34,076 nt of DNA from Bacillota bacterium (GCA_009786825.1 WQRI01000010.1:1-34076), one strand, 5' to 3'; positions 1 to 6,887 are shown, counted from the stretch's first letter. A program made the numbers and translations. Notes: generated by a model from the letters alone, not told the origin.

Positions 1-52
1 ACACAATATTACTAATAGCCACGCCAGGCGAACGCAACCACGAAATCGCCGC
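1..52 (-). repeat. DGR variable repeat (VR), 5' part
   Basis: Read on the minus strand from 52 to 1, this aligns without gaps to the template repeat read from 4027 downward, with 47 of 52 bases identical. The five differences are template A to G (three) and A to T (two). None of the 41 non-adenine template positions differs. The codon changes are Asn to Gly, Asn to Ile (twice) and a silent change in a Val codon. Adenine-only substitution is the hallmark of DGR mutagenic retrohoming. The repeat continues past the left edge. Confidence 0.92.
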
Positions 53-937
53 TTGACGATTAGCATTTCCCGTGGTATTATCTCTCATTCTAGGCCACAT
101 AAAATTATAACCAACAAGCGCTTGAGAGCCAGCAGACCAACCACTACTTCCAGTTAAAGCATTAGCAGAGTTAGCGTATCTTAGCCCCAAATTATCTAGC
201 GCTTGCGTTTGTTGCATATCTAAAATAAATACTGTGTCGCGATGTACGTATCTGTGAGATGTGCCGTGTGTATGACCATTTCCGCCCGCAATGCCAGAGT
301 TTGTAGCCCACGTAGGCGACGCAGCCCAGCCCGCACCATCTACAATAGCCTCTATTTGCCCAGCAGCCAAAGCAGTAGTATATCTAGCCGCAACGCCCGC
401 ATTTGTTCTGATTGTCTCTAGCCTTACGTTTGGTATAATTGCCGCACTTTCCGCCGCACTAAAATTACTTAAAAAGCCACCAGCACTAAAATTGCCAGCG
501 CCCAAATCAGCCCTGTTGTTCAAAAACGACCTTAACTCAGATGTAGCCCAAAAGTTAACATTACTAGAATGAAACCTATTACCGCGGTTATCCCCCAAAA
601 GCGTTGGGTGTGGCGCTTCTAAACTATCAGTCCTTAATAGTGGCGCGCCCGGCATACCCGTAATCGAGCCATTAGTGTCAAAACCAATCACTCGCCACTT
701 CCTACCACCAAAATTCTGTATGTAGTCGCCAATAGCCATATAGCGCGACTGCATTACACTAGCCTGCCCCAACTCACCATTACTCTGACTGTCAGACACC
801 AACATAACAGCCCCAATAATACTTCCAACCGATAACACCAACCCCATAGCCAGCACCATCAACCTACTAAACCACTTAGATTTAGTTTTCCCACTTTGTA
901 AGCCTTCGCCCACAAACTTTTCAATTTGTTTTCCCAT
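1..937 (-). CDS. DGR target protein, membrane-anchored, C-terminus cut off by window edge
   Basis: This reading frame is open from an ATG at 937 to the left window edge, about 312 residues with no stop. A GGAGG lies 9 nt upstream of the ATG. The N-terminus is short and basic, followed by one hydrophobic segment at about residues 24-44 (VLAMGLVLSVGSIIGAVMLV), so the protein is probably anchored with its bulk outside. The rest resembles the C-type-lectin/sulfatase-modifying-like ligand domains that DGRs diversify (RKWRVIGFD, then SNVNFWATSELRSFLNN, then AAISWLRSP). From position 52 downward the DNA matches the template repeat near 4027 with changes only at template adenines, which marks the start of the variable repeat. 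The end of the variable repeat and the stop lie outside the window. The ligand is unknown. Confidence 0.88.
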   Translation of the reverse strand, partial: MGKQIEKFVGEGLQSGKTKSKWFSRLMVLAMGLVLSVGSIIGAVMLVSDSQSNGELGQASVMQSRYMAIGDYIQNFGGRKWRVIGFDTNGSITGMPGAPLLRTDSLEAPHPTLLGDNRGNRFHSSNVNFWATSELRSFLNNRADLGAGNFSAGGFLSNFSAAESAAIIPNVRLETIRTNAGVAARYTTALAAGQIEAIVDGAGWAASPTWATNSGIAGGNGHTHGTSHRYVHRDTVFILDMQQTQALDNLGLRYANSANALTGSSGWSAGSQALVGYNFMWPRMRDNTTGNANRQAAISWLRSPGVAISNIV

Positions 938-959
938 AAACTTTTTCCTCCTTTTAGTT

Positions 960-1039
960 GTCATACTGAGCGTAGCGAAGTATCTAGGCGTAGCCGAATT
1001 CCGCTTCGCTAGACCCTTCGACTTCGCTCAGGGTGACAC
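960..1039. repeat. Dispersed palindromic repeat, copy 1
   Basis: An 80-bp element reads GTCATACTGAGCG at one end and CTTCGCTCAGGGTGAC at the other, so the ends are near inverted repeats. A second copy lies at 33831-33909 with the same internal TCTAGGCGTAGCC and CCGCTTCGCTAGACCCTTC blocks. It looks like a REP-type or miniature non-coding element. No transposase is associated with it in this window. Confidence 0.8.
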
Positions 1040-1238
1040 TCACGGGGACGTTTTAACTGACCCAAAATTCTAAGGTCAACCTATCCCCACCCATTGTATT
1101 TTAAATTTTTATATATATTTTTACATATATTTTCTTATTGTTTACCGCCAACCATTTTATAAAGCTTCTCTTTTTTAGTTGCAAATAATTACAAATTATG
1201 TTACAATGTTTTAAAAAGTTAATGTCAAGGAGGTCTTA

Positions 1239-1269
1239 TTAAAGGAGGTCGATTTCGACCTGCTTTAAT
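1239..1269. promoter_or_regulatory. Near-perfect inverted repeat upstream of the KilA-N gene
   Basis: Arms ATTAAAGGAGGTCGA and TCGACCTGCTTTAAT pair over about 15 bp with one mismatch and almost no loop, ending 10 nt before the ATG at 1279. The left arm contains a perfect Shine-Dalgarno (AAAGGAGGT), and a second AAGGAGGT stands just upstream. No ribosome site lies at normal distance from the ATG. The repeat may be an operator, or an RNA hairpin that hides or repositions the ribosome site. Confidence 0.55.
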
Positions 1270-1278
1270 AGCAAAAGT

Positions 1279-2130
1279 ATGAAACAAAAAATAACAATTG
1301 ATAATAAAATGCTTGTTAAAGATATTGAAATATCCACTAAGGGAAAGAACAAAATCACTTATATATCCTTAACAGATATTGCAAAAATTAAAAACCCTGC
1401 CGACCCACGCTTTGTTGTTATTAATTGGCTACGCTCAAAAGAAACTTTGTCTTTCGTTGGACTTTGGGAAATTTTAAATAACCCAAATTTTAACCGTGTC
1501 GAATTCGATACGGTTAAAAACGAAGCCGGGTATAATGCTTTTTCTATCTCGCCTAGCCAATGGATAAAGAAAACAAACGCTATTGGCATAATATCCACAG
1601 CAGGCAGGCATAATAGCGGAACATTTGCCCACCCAGACATTGCTTTTGAATTTGCTAGTTGGGTCTCTTCTGAATTTAAACTTTATCTAATTCTAGAATT
1701 TCAGAGGCTTAAAGAACACGAACAAAAACAATTAGAGTGGAACGCACGCAGAGAAATTGCCAAACTTAATTATGCTTTGCAAACAGATGCAATTAAAGAA
1801 CATTTAATTGTGCCAGAATTAAAATCTCATCAAATTTCTTATGTATATGCGAGTGAAGCAGATATGCTTAATGTTGCACTATTTGGACAAACTGCTGCAG
1901 AGTGGAAAATACAAAACCCTACTTTAAAAGGAAATATGCGCGACCACACCACTATACAACACTTGCTTGTCCTTGCAAATATGGAAAGTTATAACGCACA
2001 AATGATTAAGGATAAAATAAGTGCCAAAGATAGACTGATTAAATTAAATGAAATGGCAAGGCAACAACTTAAAACATTTAGCCAATCTAAAAATCCATTA
2101 TTCATAGAAAATAACGATAATGAAGTTTAA
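1279..2130 (+). CDS. KilA-N domain protein
   Basis: The protein has 283 residues. Residues about 25-150 match the KilA-N domain of phage and mobile-element proteins, with ITYISLTDIAKIKNP, then VINWLRSKETLSFVGLWE, then WIKKTNAIGIISTAGRHNSGTFAHPDIAFEFASWVS near the end. The C-terminal half (about 150-283) is helical and charged, with no family I recognise. KilA-N domains are thought to bind DNA, and they occur in phage antirepressors and in chromosomal accessory genes. The gene is on the plus strand, between the DGR target and the Avd-like gene, which are on the minus strand. It is therefore probably an inserted accessory gene rather than a DGR core component. The start is the first ATG in frame and lacks a close ribosome site. 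Confidence 0.85.
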   Translation: MKQKITIDNKMLVKDIEISTKGKNKITYISLTDIAKIKNPADPRFVVINWLRSKETLSFVGLWEILNNPNFNRVEFDTVKNEAGYNAFSISPSQWIKKTNAIGIISTAGRHNSGTFAHPDIAFEFASWVSSEFKLYLILEFQRLKEHEQKQLEWNARREIAKLNYALQTDAIKEHLIVPELKSHQISYVYASEADMLNVALFGQTAAEWKIQNPTLKGNMRDHTTIQHLLVLANMESYNAQMIKDKISAKDRLIKLNEMARQQLKTFSQSKNPLFIENNDNEV

Positions 2131-2147
2131 TAATTTTACATTTTAAA

Positions 2148-2768
2148 TTATATTGCATACTTCTTCCTATCCGCATTTATAAACGCACCCAACAAATTTT
2201 TACAGTCCGTAAGCAACTTTACAACTTCTTTGCCCTGATTAGATGTAAGCGCATTATATTCCATAGCAAGCGTTATGTAAAAGTCTAACAAATTAAAATG
2301 AGACATTGCCCTAAACGAATAACCTAATCTAATTTGTATATTGTCTTCCAACTTAAGTCGCTTAGCCATTTTTAATTGAAATTGTTTTTGCAACTCAAAG
2401 TCTGTTAAGCCAACACCACCTTGCTTATTGTCATCTACCTTATCGTTCGTAAAAAAACTTTGTTGCCCCGCCAATTCGTTACTTAACACCGCTTGCTCAT
2501 TTTGCAAAACCGCTTGTTTACTCTCGCTCTGCTTTTTAGCAAGCGCACTAAGCGTCCTTTCCATATCTTTTATTGTTTTGGTCTCTACATATGTCGCATT
2601 AGCAAAGTAAATGTTCTCTAGCCCCTGACGCGCCGCATTTATTAAATCTGCAACAATCGTATGCCTATACTTTTTGGGCGAAGCCTTAGTGTAAGTGTGC
2701 AAAAGCCTAATCAAATCTTTTGTCTTAGTAACCACACTTAAACCACCACCACCCGCACTATTTTTCAT
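2148..2768 (-). CDS. avd: Avd-like DGR accessory variability protein (four-helix bundle) with an insertion
   Basis: The protein has 206 residues. The first segment (about 14-65: DLIRLLHTYTKASPKKYRHT, then NAARQGLENIYFAN) and the last (about 135-203: LEDNIQIRLGYSFRAMSHFN, then LLTDCKNLLGAFINADRKK) look like the paired helices of the Avd/S23 four-helix bundle. Avd binds the DGR reverse transcriptase and nucleic acid and is needed for mutagenic retrohoming. Typical Avd has about 120-130 residues. Here roughly 70 extra residues, rich in Gln, Ser and Asn with repeated QAVL/NE words, separate the two helical pairs. The same strand as the reverse transcriptase and the target supports the assignment. 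The start at 2768 has only a weak ribosome site (AGTAGGG). The N-terminal GGGG is unusual. Confidence 0.72.
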   Translation of the reverse strand: MKNSAGGGGLSVVTKTKDLIRLLHTYTKASPKKYRHTIVADLINAARQGLENIYFANATYVETKTIKDMERTLSALAKKQSESKQAVLQNEQAVLSNELAGQQSFFTNDKVDDNKQGGVGLTDFELQKQFQLKMAKRLKLEDNIQIRLGYSFRAMSHFNLLDFYITLAMEYNALTSNQGKEVVKLLTDCKNLLGAFINADRKKYAI

Positions 2769-2901
2769 ATCCCTACTAACTAATATCCTAATACCACCAC
2801 CCCCTTTTCAAGCCCCACCCCCAAGCAACATTTTTATATTTTTTATTCATTAAAGCATTTTCTAATTCGCTTCTCTTTCAAAATGTTTTTAATCTAAAGT
2901 G

Positions 2902-2930
2902 TTGACTTTTTACCTAAAATGCTATATACT
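2902..2930 (+). promoter_or_regulatory. Promoter of toxin-antitoxin module 1
   Basis: TTGACT, a 17-bp spacer and TATACT stand 34 bp upstream of the antitoxin ATG, followed by AAGGGGG as ribosome site. The spacer resembles that of the other two toxin-antitoxin promoters in the window almost base for base. Confidence 0.85.
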
Positions 2931-2964
2931 AAATACAAAGTAAATTCTTAAGGGGGTATTTATT

Positions 2965-3246
2965 ATGACAACAATAAACATATCAGAAAACACAAACTGG
3001 CAAGAAGTTCAAGATGTATTAAAATCTAAAGGCTCTAAAGTAGTTGTTATGTCTGAAGCAGAACTAAAAGAACACACAGAGAAAGAACTAGCAACAAAGT
3101 GGTTAATGGCAGAACTAGCAAAAGCCGAAAAAAGTTTAGCACAAGGTCATTCCACAACTTATACAATGGCAGACCTTAAAGCCGGTAAATTTAAGCAAGA
3201 TGTTATTAAAAGGCACGCGGCAAATCTAAAAAAGCAAAAATCTTAA
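2965..3246 (+). CDS. Putative antitoxin, module 1
   Basis: This 93-residue protein has an N-terminal segment (TTINISENTNWQEVQDVLKS) shared in pattern with the antitoxins at 6446-6754 and 17427-17675. A helical, Lys-rich C-terminal tail (KAGKFKQDVIKRHAANLKK) would suit toxin binding. It is followed 8 bp later by a ParE/RelE-type toxin. The N-terminal part is expected to bind DNA in a Phd/YefM-like way and autoregulate the operon, but this is inferred from position and composition. It has a good promoter and an AAGGGGG ribosome site. The pair is inserted between the DGR template repeat and the Avd-like gene. Confidence 0.75.
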   Translation: MTTINISENTNWQEVQDVLKSKGSKVVVMSEAELKEHTEKELATKWLMAELAKAEKSLAQGHSTTYTMADLKAGKFKQDVIKRHAANLKKQKS

Positions 3247-3254
3247 AAAATCTT

Positions 3255-3554
3255 ATGAAAAAAATCGTTAATTCAGTAGATTCTGAAATAGATATTGATA
3301 GGCTTTATGCGTGGATTTATGTAAACAGCCCTAAAAATGCACTTGCTTTTTTAGATAAAATAGACAGCCATTATAAAACTATCGGTATGTTCCCCAAAAT
3401 CTGTATGCCTTTAACAAATAAAATAGATGTACAAACAGATTTAAAGTATTCAATTTCTAGTCCTTATGTAATTATTACAAAGCACTTCCCAACCTACATA
3501 GAAGTTTACAGAGTGTTTCACGGAAAAGAAGACTACTTAAATAAACTTTTTTAA
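3255..3554 (+). CDS. RelE/ParE-family toxin, module 1
   Basis: This 99-residue protein is of the RelE/ParE superfamily. It has an N-terminal helix with IDRLYAWIYVNSPKNALAFLDKI, the 'NSPKNA' turn also present in the two other toxins of the window, then a beta-rich half (YSISSPYVIITKHFPTYIEVYRVFHGKEDY). Members either cleave ribosome-bound mRNA or poison gyrase; the sequence alone does not decide which. It is the most divergent of the three toxins and lacks the KFGIDT...NSKYPY block the others share. It lies 8 bp after its antitoxin. Confidence 0.82.
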   Translation: MKKIVNSVDSEIDIDRLYAWIYVNSPKNALAFLDKIDSHYKTIGMFPKICMPLTNKIDVQTDLKYSISSPYVIITKHFPTYIEVYRVFHGKEDYLNKLF

Positions 3555-3693
3555 TAATGAAAGCAGTTAAGCGGTTGTCTTAAGCGGTTATCTCTAACCC
3601 CAAAACGTAAAACAACCACCTGCTTTTATATTCGAGTGCAACGCCCTAAACTTTTATGAGCCGCCTTTTCACTAAGCACCCAAGCAAATCTTG

Positions 3694-3744
3694 CCCGCGC
3701 CAGCGTGCAACCATTGTTCAGTGTTCACTGTTCAATGTTCAATC
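3694..3744. repeat. Composite repeat: CCCGCGC hairpin plus 7-mer tandem repeats, copy A
   Basis: CCCGCGCCAGCG, then TGCAACCA, then degenerate tandem copies of TGTTCAN. The same layout, with a different tandem unit, occurs at 5686-5749 and in inverted orientation at 30386-30437. Confidence 0.75.
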
Positions 3745-3865
3745 AAACAAAGCGATACCATAAAATCTACAAACCCTACACTTCTGGGATAATGCTCCTC
3801 TCTAAACCTCATTCAGCACGGGGCTTAGGCACTTGCCACAGCCTATCTCGCTAGTGTAAGCAAAG

Positions 3866-4027
3866 CCCACACTTGTTCGTGAGAGCGGGCGCGAACGACC
3901 GGACGCCATTATTAGTATTGAATGTATTCGAGGCATTATCATTATTCACTTGCCCATCGTGCGGCCACAGAATGCATACATTATTACTATTAGCCACGTT
4001 AGGCGAACGCAACCACGAAATCGCCGC
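3866..4027 (-). repeat. DGR template repeat (TR)
   Basis: Read on the minus strand from 4027 downward, this encodes AAISWLRSP, then a stretch dense in AAT/AAC codons (NVANSNN, VNNDNASNTFNTNNGVRS), then FAPALTNK. Asn codons placed where variable residues belong, and a GVR-type ending, are typical of DGR templates. Its first 52 nt match the variable repeat at 52-1 except at adenines. It lies downstream of the reverse transcriptase on the same strand and would be transcribed with it. The 3' end is estimated, because the variable repeat runs out of the window. Confidence 0.9.
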
Positions 4028-4145
4028 ATATTCAGCATTACCCCATTTTAATGTTAAATTGTAAATGTTTAATGTTAAATTATATTAACTAGCAATTGTA
4101 AACTGTTCAAAAGTAAAGCATCAAAAGAGTTTAACAATTTAAAAT

Positions 4146-5564
4146 TTAAAATTTAGCATTTAACATTTTCCTAACTTGCCAACTTTTATGCCTTAAACTA
4201 ACAAAATCTCTCTTACCCGCTAATTCTCTTAAACTTATAAAATCTAAATTTTTATGCCTTTTACGCCTTTTTACTTTTTCTGCTTTTTCTAAGTTAGTTT
4301 TTTTGGCATTTGGTATTAGTGGGTGGTTTTTTAAATTAACTTTATCTATAACAAATCGGCGTAGCCTATAAGTGTTACCCCACCGCGCGTGTCCAAGCCA
4401 ACCCGCAAAACTAGCACGTATCTTTTCCGTAAGCAAGTTGTGCAAAGCCACATCTTTACTCGTATAAAACTTCTGCTTACCCTTATCGCTGTTCCCTGCC
4501 CGCTGTTCGCTGAGCAACTTGTTGCTCAACTTATCGCTGTTCCCTGCCCGCTGTTCGCTGAGCAACTTGTTGCTCAACTTATCGCTGTTCCCTGACCGCT
4601 GTTCGCTGCGCAGCCACAACTTGTTGCTCAGTTTATTAAATATCCGCACCTTGCGTTTAACATTCTGCTTAGACTTTTGTCTAAGTTTTTTATATATTTT
4701 GCCACTCTCGGTAACAAAAAATCTAAACCCTAAATAATCTACACCTTGTTTGGCAGGAAAAATCTGCGTCTTGTCGTTTAACTTCAACTTTAAATGCAAA
4801 TCTAAAAAAACTTTTATTTTATCTAAACATTGTCGCAAATGTTTTTTGCAAGGGTGTATAATAACAAAGTCGTCCATATATCTGTTATACCACTTAATTT
4901 TTAGCACTTCCTTTATGTATCTATCTAACTTGCTTAAATAAAATATTGCAAACAACTGGCTTGTAACATTACCAAGCGGTATGCCTATATCACCCGCCGT
5001 GCTATCTAAAATCTCATCTAACAACCACTTTGTATCCGCGCAATTTATATGCTTGTATAAATTGTGTTTAAGCGTTGGCTTGTGTATGCTGTAAAAATAC
5101 CTTTGTATATCCGCCTTTAATATGTAAAAGTCTAACCCGCTTTGCACCTTGCTACCTTTACTACCCTTAGCACCCTTACTACCCTTACTATAATTATACG
5201 CTTGCCTTAAAAACTTCTCTAACCGCCTCATTCCAAAATGTGTTCCCTTACCAACTTGACAAGCCACATTATCCCTAATAAGCAGGCTTGCAACTTTTGG
5301 GTAAAGCACCTTAAACACAGACATCACAACTACGCGGTCTGAGTAATTTATTGCGCTTATAAGCCGCCGCTTAGGCTCACTCACATAAAAATCTCTATAA
5401 CCACTAACCTTATAAGTTTTAGCAATAAGTGCAGAATGTAAAGCGTAAACATTACTGTTTAAATCAAACTCAAACTCTTGCACACTTTTTCTAAAACGCT
5501 TACCAGCCCGAGTCAACTTACTAGCCCTAAGCAAAGCCTTAAAACAAACAATTTTATCAAACAT
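4146..5564 (-). CDS. DGR reverse transcriptase
   Basis: The 472-residue protein has the reverse-transcriptase order: fingers (VSEPKRRLISAINYSDRVVV, about 61-80), LKADIQRYFYSI (149-160), GIPLGNVTSQ (194-203, the DGR-type motif ending in SQ), YMDDF (229-233) and DYLGFRF (276-282). The C-terminal SFAGWLGHARWGNTYRLRRF is also typical of DGR enzymes. It copies the template RNA with errors at adenines for transfer into the variable repeat. An AGGGGA ribosome site precedes the ATG. Two low-complexity insertions stand out: SKGSKGAKGSKGSK at 126-139 and about three 16-residue repeats (core SEQRAGNSDKLSNKL) at about 312-362 in the thumb. At 472 residues it is longer than usual for this group. The catalytic residues look intact. 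Confidence 0.94.
   Translation of the reverse strand: MFDKIVCFKALLRASKLTRAGKRFRKSVQEFEFDLNSNVYALHSALIAKTYKVSGYRDFYVSEPKRRLISAINYSDRVVVMSVFKVLYPKVASLLIRDNVACQVGKGTHFGMRRLEKFLRQAYNYSKGSKGAKGSKGSKVQSGLDFYILKADIQRYFYSIHKPTLKHNLYKHINCADTKWLLDEILDSTAGDIGIPLGNVTSQLFAIFYLSKLDRYIKEVLKIKWYNRYMDDFVIIHPCKKHLRQCLDKIKVFLDLHLKLKLNDKTQIFPAKQGVDYLGFRFFVTESGKIYKKLRQKSKQNVKRKVRIFNKLSNKLWLRSEQRSGNSDKLSNKLLSEQRAGNSDKLSNKLLSEQRAGNSDKGKQKFYTSKDVALHNLLTEKIRASFAGWLGHARWGNTYRLRRFVIDKVNLKNHPLIPNAKKTNLEKAEKVKRRKRHKNLDFISLRELAGKRDFVSLRHKSWQVRKMLNAKF
4480..4632. repeat. 48-bp tandem repeat inside the reverse transcriptase gene
   Basis: Two near-identical copies and one diverged copy of a 48-bp unit occur here. Each contains GCTGTTCGCTGAGCAA and, in the first two, the internal palindrome GAGCAACTTGTTGCTC. 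The unit is a multiple of three and keeps the frame. Related CGCTGTTCGCT words occur in intergenic repeats at 28960-29033 and 20449-20480. Confidence 0.85.
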
Positions 5565-5685
5565 AAAATTCCCCTATTAAGTGTAAAGTGTAGAGTGTAA
5601 ATTGTAAAGTGCCTAAACTCATTAATTACAAAGCGTTTGAACAGTCTGCGTTATGCACTTTTACACAATTTGCTATTAATTTTTT

Positions 5686-5749
5686 CCCGCGCCAGCGGGT
5701 GCAACCACTTTACACTCTACACTTTACACTTTACACTTTACACTATTTA
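5686..5749. repeat. Composite repeat: CCCGCGC hairpin plus TTTACAC tandem repeats, copy B
   Basis: CCCGCGCCAGCGGG forms a small hairpin (CCCGC/GCGGG), followed by TGCAACCA and about six copies of a 7-bp unit ACTTTAC/ACTCTAC. The layout is the same as at 3694-3744. Confidence 0.8.
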
Positions 5750-5973
5750 CCGCTTCCCTTTTAACACTTTGTTAATTTCTTACCCACTTCCCGCGCTACC
5801 CATATGAACATTCTATTAAAGTGTATAAGTATATTTTATCAAAAAAAAAAAAAAAGTCAAGCATATGAACAAACTTTTAACAAATATTAACCACAAACTT
5901 TCATATGCAAAATCAAACACATTTTTCCTTGTCAAAACTAAACACCCAAACCCACAATTTTTTTTCAAACCTT

Positions 5974-6042
5974 GGGTCACGGGGACGTATTAACTGACCC
6001 AAAACCCCAACCCCCGCGGTCAAGGGGACGTATTAACTGACC
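5974..6042. repeat. Two copies of a short GGTCA...TGACC palindromic repeat
   Basis: At 5974-6000 GGGTCA and TGACCC flank CGGGGACGTATTAAC. At 6018-6042 GGTCA and TGACC flank AGGGGACGTATTAAC. A third copy lies at 1039-1063. They resemble small REP-like elements; no associated transposase is visible. Confidence 0.75.
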
Positions 6043-6111
6043 ACAAAAATTCCACAAAAAAAAGCTCTCAAAATTTTGAGAACCTTATCTACTAAACTTT
6101 AAAACTCACAC

Positions 6112-6139
6112 TTTAAGCCTTTTTTATTTCGGCTTTAAA
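6112..6139 (-). terminator. Possible terminator of toxin-antitoxin module 2
   Basis: On the minus strand TTAAAGCC and GGCTTAAA flank GAAATAAAAAA, starting at the toxin stop codon. The stem is short and the following T content modest, so this is a weak call. Confidence 0.4.
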
Positions 6140-6446
6140 ACCCCAGCGTTTTTATGTATTCACTTTTAGAAGGCAACACCCTTAAAATATAAACTGTTTT
6201 ATCTATCACTTCGTATATTGTCACATAAGGATATTTACTGTTAAACAATGCTCTAAAATTGGTATCTATACCAAATTTACCTTTTAATGCTACGCCCATT
6301 TTTGGAAATAGCGTTAAATTTCTCATTGATTTAACAAGATTATCTGTGATTGCCTTTGCATTTTTAGGACTATTAAGTGCAACCCTACTCTCTATACCGA
6401 GAATTTCCCCTTCCGCAACTTCGCTAATTTCTAAAAGATAATTCAT
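6135..6446 (-). CDS. RelE/ParE-family toxin, module 2
   Basis: This 103-residue protein is of the RelE/ParE superfamily: LLEISEVAEGEILGIESRVA, NSPKNAKAI, LFPKMGVALKGKFGIDTNF, NSKYPYVTIYEVIDKTVYIL, RVLPSKSEYIKTLGF. It is closely related along its whole length to the toxin at 17119-17430, so the two modules are recent paralogues. Its ATG overlaps the antitoxin stop by one base (TAATG), which implies translational coupling. Whether it targets mRNA or gyrase cannot be read from the sequence. Confidence 0.87.
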   Translation of the reverse strand: MNYLLEISEVAEGEILGIESRVALNSPKNAKAITDNLVKSMRNLTLFPKMGVALKGKFGIDTNFRALFNSKYPYVTIYEVIDKTVYILRVLPSKSEYIKTLGF

Positions 6447-6754
6447 TAAAACCCGTACTCCTTTGCAAATTCTTCAAATGGTCTTGATGGGCTGTCCTTT
6501 CCTTTTTGAATTTCCGCCATTAGAATTTCTAAGGCCTCTTCCTCTGTCATTGCTGGTTTGCTATCTGTGTATTCTGTCCAATTGTAATACTCATCTTTTG
6601 GTATAACAATGACTTCGCCCTCTTTTACTTTGAATACTTTGGCTTTTTTAGTTTTTAGCACTTCTGCTGCTACTTCAGTTAGATTTGTGTTTTTGGTTAG
6701 TGTCATTGTCGGTTCTTTTAGATTTGTATTTTTGGTTAGTGTTACTGTTGACAT
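6446..6754 (-). CDS. Antitoxin, module 2
   Basis: This 102-residue protein precedes the toxin and overlaps its start. Its N-terminus is duplicated: TLTKNTNL occurs at residues 5-12 and 18-25, a 39-bp in-frame repeat, so the ancestral start may be the second Met. The C-terminal half (PAMTEEEALEILMAEIQKGKD) matches PAMTKEEALETLMAELQKGLD of the module 3 antitoxin and is the likely toxin-binding part. A GGGGGTG ribosome site supports the start at 6754. It is probably a DNA-binding autorepressor, by family analogy. Confidence 0.82.
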   Translation of the reverse strand: MSTVTLTKNTNLKEPTMTLTKNTNLTEVAAEVLKTKKAKVFKVKEGEVIVIPKDEYYNWTEYTDSKPAMTEEEALEILMAEIQKGKDSPSRPFEEFAKEYGF

Positions 6755-6786
6755 AGTGTCACCCCCGTATGTTTTTGTTTATATAT

Positions 6787-6815
6787 AGTATATATCATTT
6801 TTGGTAAAAAGTCAA
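6787..6815 (-). promoter_or_regulatory. Promoter of toxin-antitoxin module 2
   Basis: On the minus strand TTGACT (6815-6810), a 17-bp spacer and TATACT (6792-6787). The whole block is almost identical to the module 1 and module 3 promoters, including the TTTT and AAAATG words in the spacer. Confidence 0.85.
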
Positions 6816-6887
6816 CTATTAAGGGTAATTTGCTAGATAATAAGTTTGTTGTTATTGGTTTTTATATGCTGTATTGTTAATAGCAAA

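Larger units (their letters stand above)
938..1278. other. Intergenic region with two small repeat elements
   Basis: This 341-bp gap separates the divergent DGR target and KilA-N genes. It holds an imperfect inverted repeat at 960-1039 (CTGAGCG and AGCGAAG arms against CTTCGCTCAG), which recurs at 33831-33909. It also holds a copy of a short palindromic repeat at 1039-1063 (core GGGGACG...AACTGACC), which recurs twice near 5974-6042. The remainder is AT-rich with no gene visible. An inverted repeat at 1239-1269 precedes the KilA-N gene. Confidence 0.7.
3555..4145. other. Gap holding the DGR template repeat and tandem repeats
   Basis: This 591-bp stretch between the toxin and the reverse transcriptase contains a CCCGCGCCAGCG hairpin start with a TGTTCA-type tandem repeat (3694-3744), the template repeat (about 3866-4027) and AATGTTAAAT-type repeats (about 4047-4085 and 4135-4165). 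The region 3555-3690 shows nothing recognisable. A short plus-strand frame at 3873-4064 is only the antisense of the template repeat. Confidence 0.75.
5565..6134. other. Repeat-rich intergenic region
   Basis: This 570-bp region upstream of the reverse transcriptase contains GTGTAAA-type tandem repeats (5579-5613), the composite hairpin-plus-TTTACAC repeat (5686-5749), a 16-bp palindrome TCTCAAAATTTTGAGA (about 6065-6080) and two short palindromic repeats (5974-6000 and 6018-6042). No coding frame is convincing. Confidence 0.75.

Noticed and set aside
291-572. Plus-strand frame of 93 codons inside the DGR target
   Set aside because: It runs opposite to a well-supported gene with promoter-side ribosome site and VR, and shows no family features.
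3873-4064. Plus-strand frame of 63 codons over the template repeat
   Set aside because: It is the antisense of the DGR template. It has no ribosome site, and the minus strand gives the meaningful Asn-rich reading.
4146-5564. Group II intron or retron reverse transcriptase
   Set aside because: There is no maturase/HNH domain or intron RNA boundary, and no retron msr-msd. The TSQ motif and the paired template/variable repeats fit a DGR.
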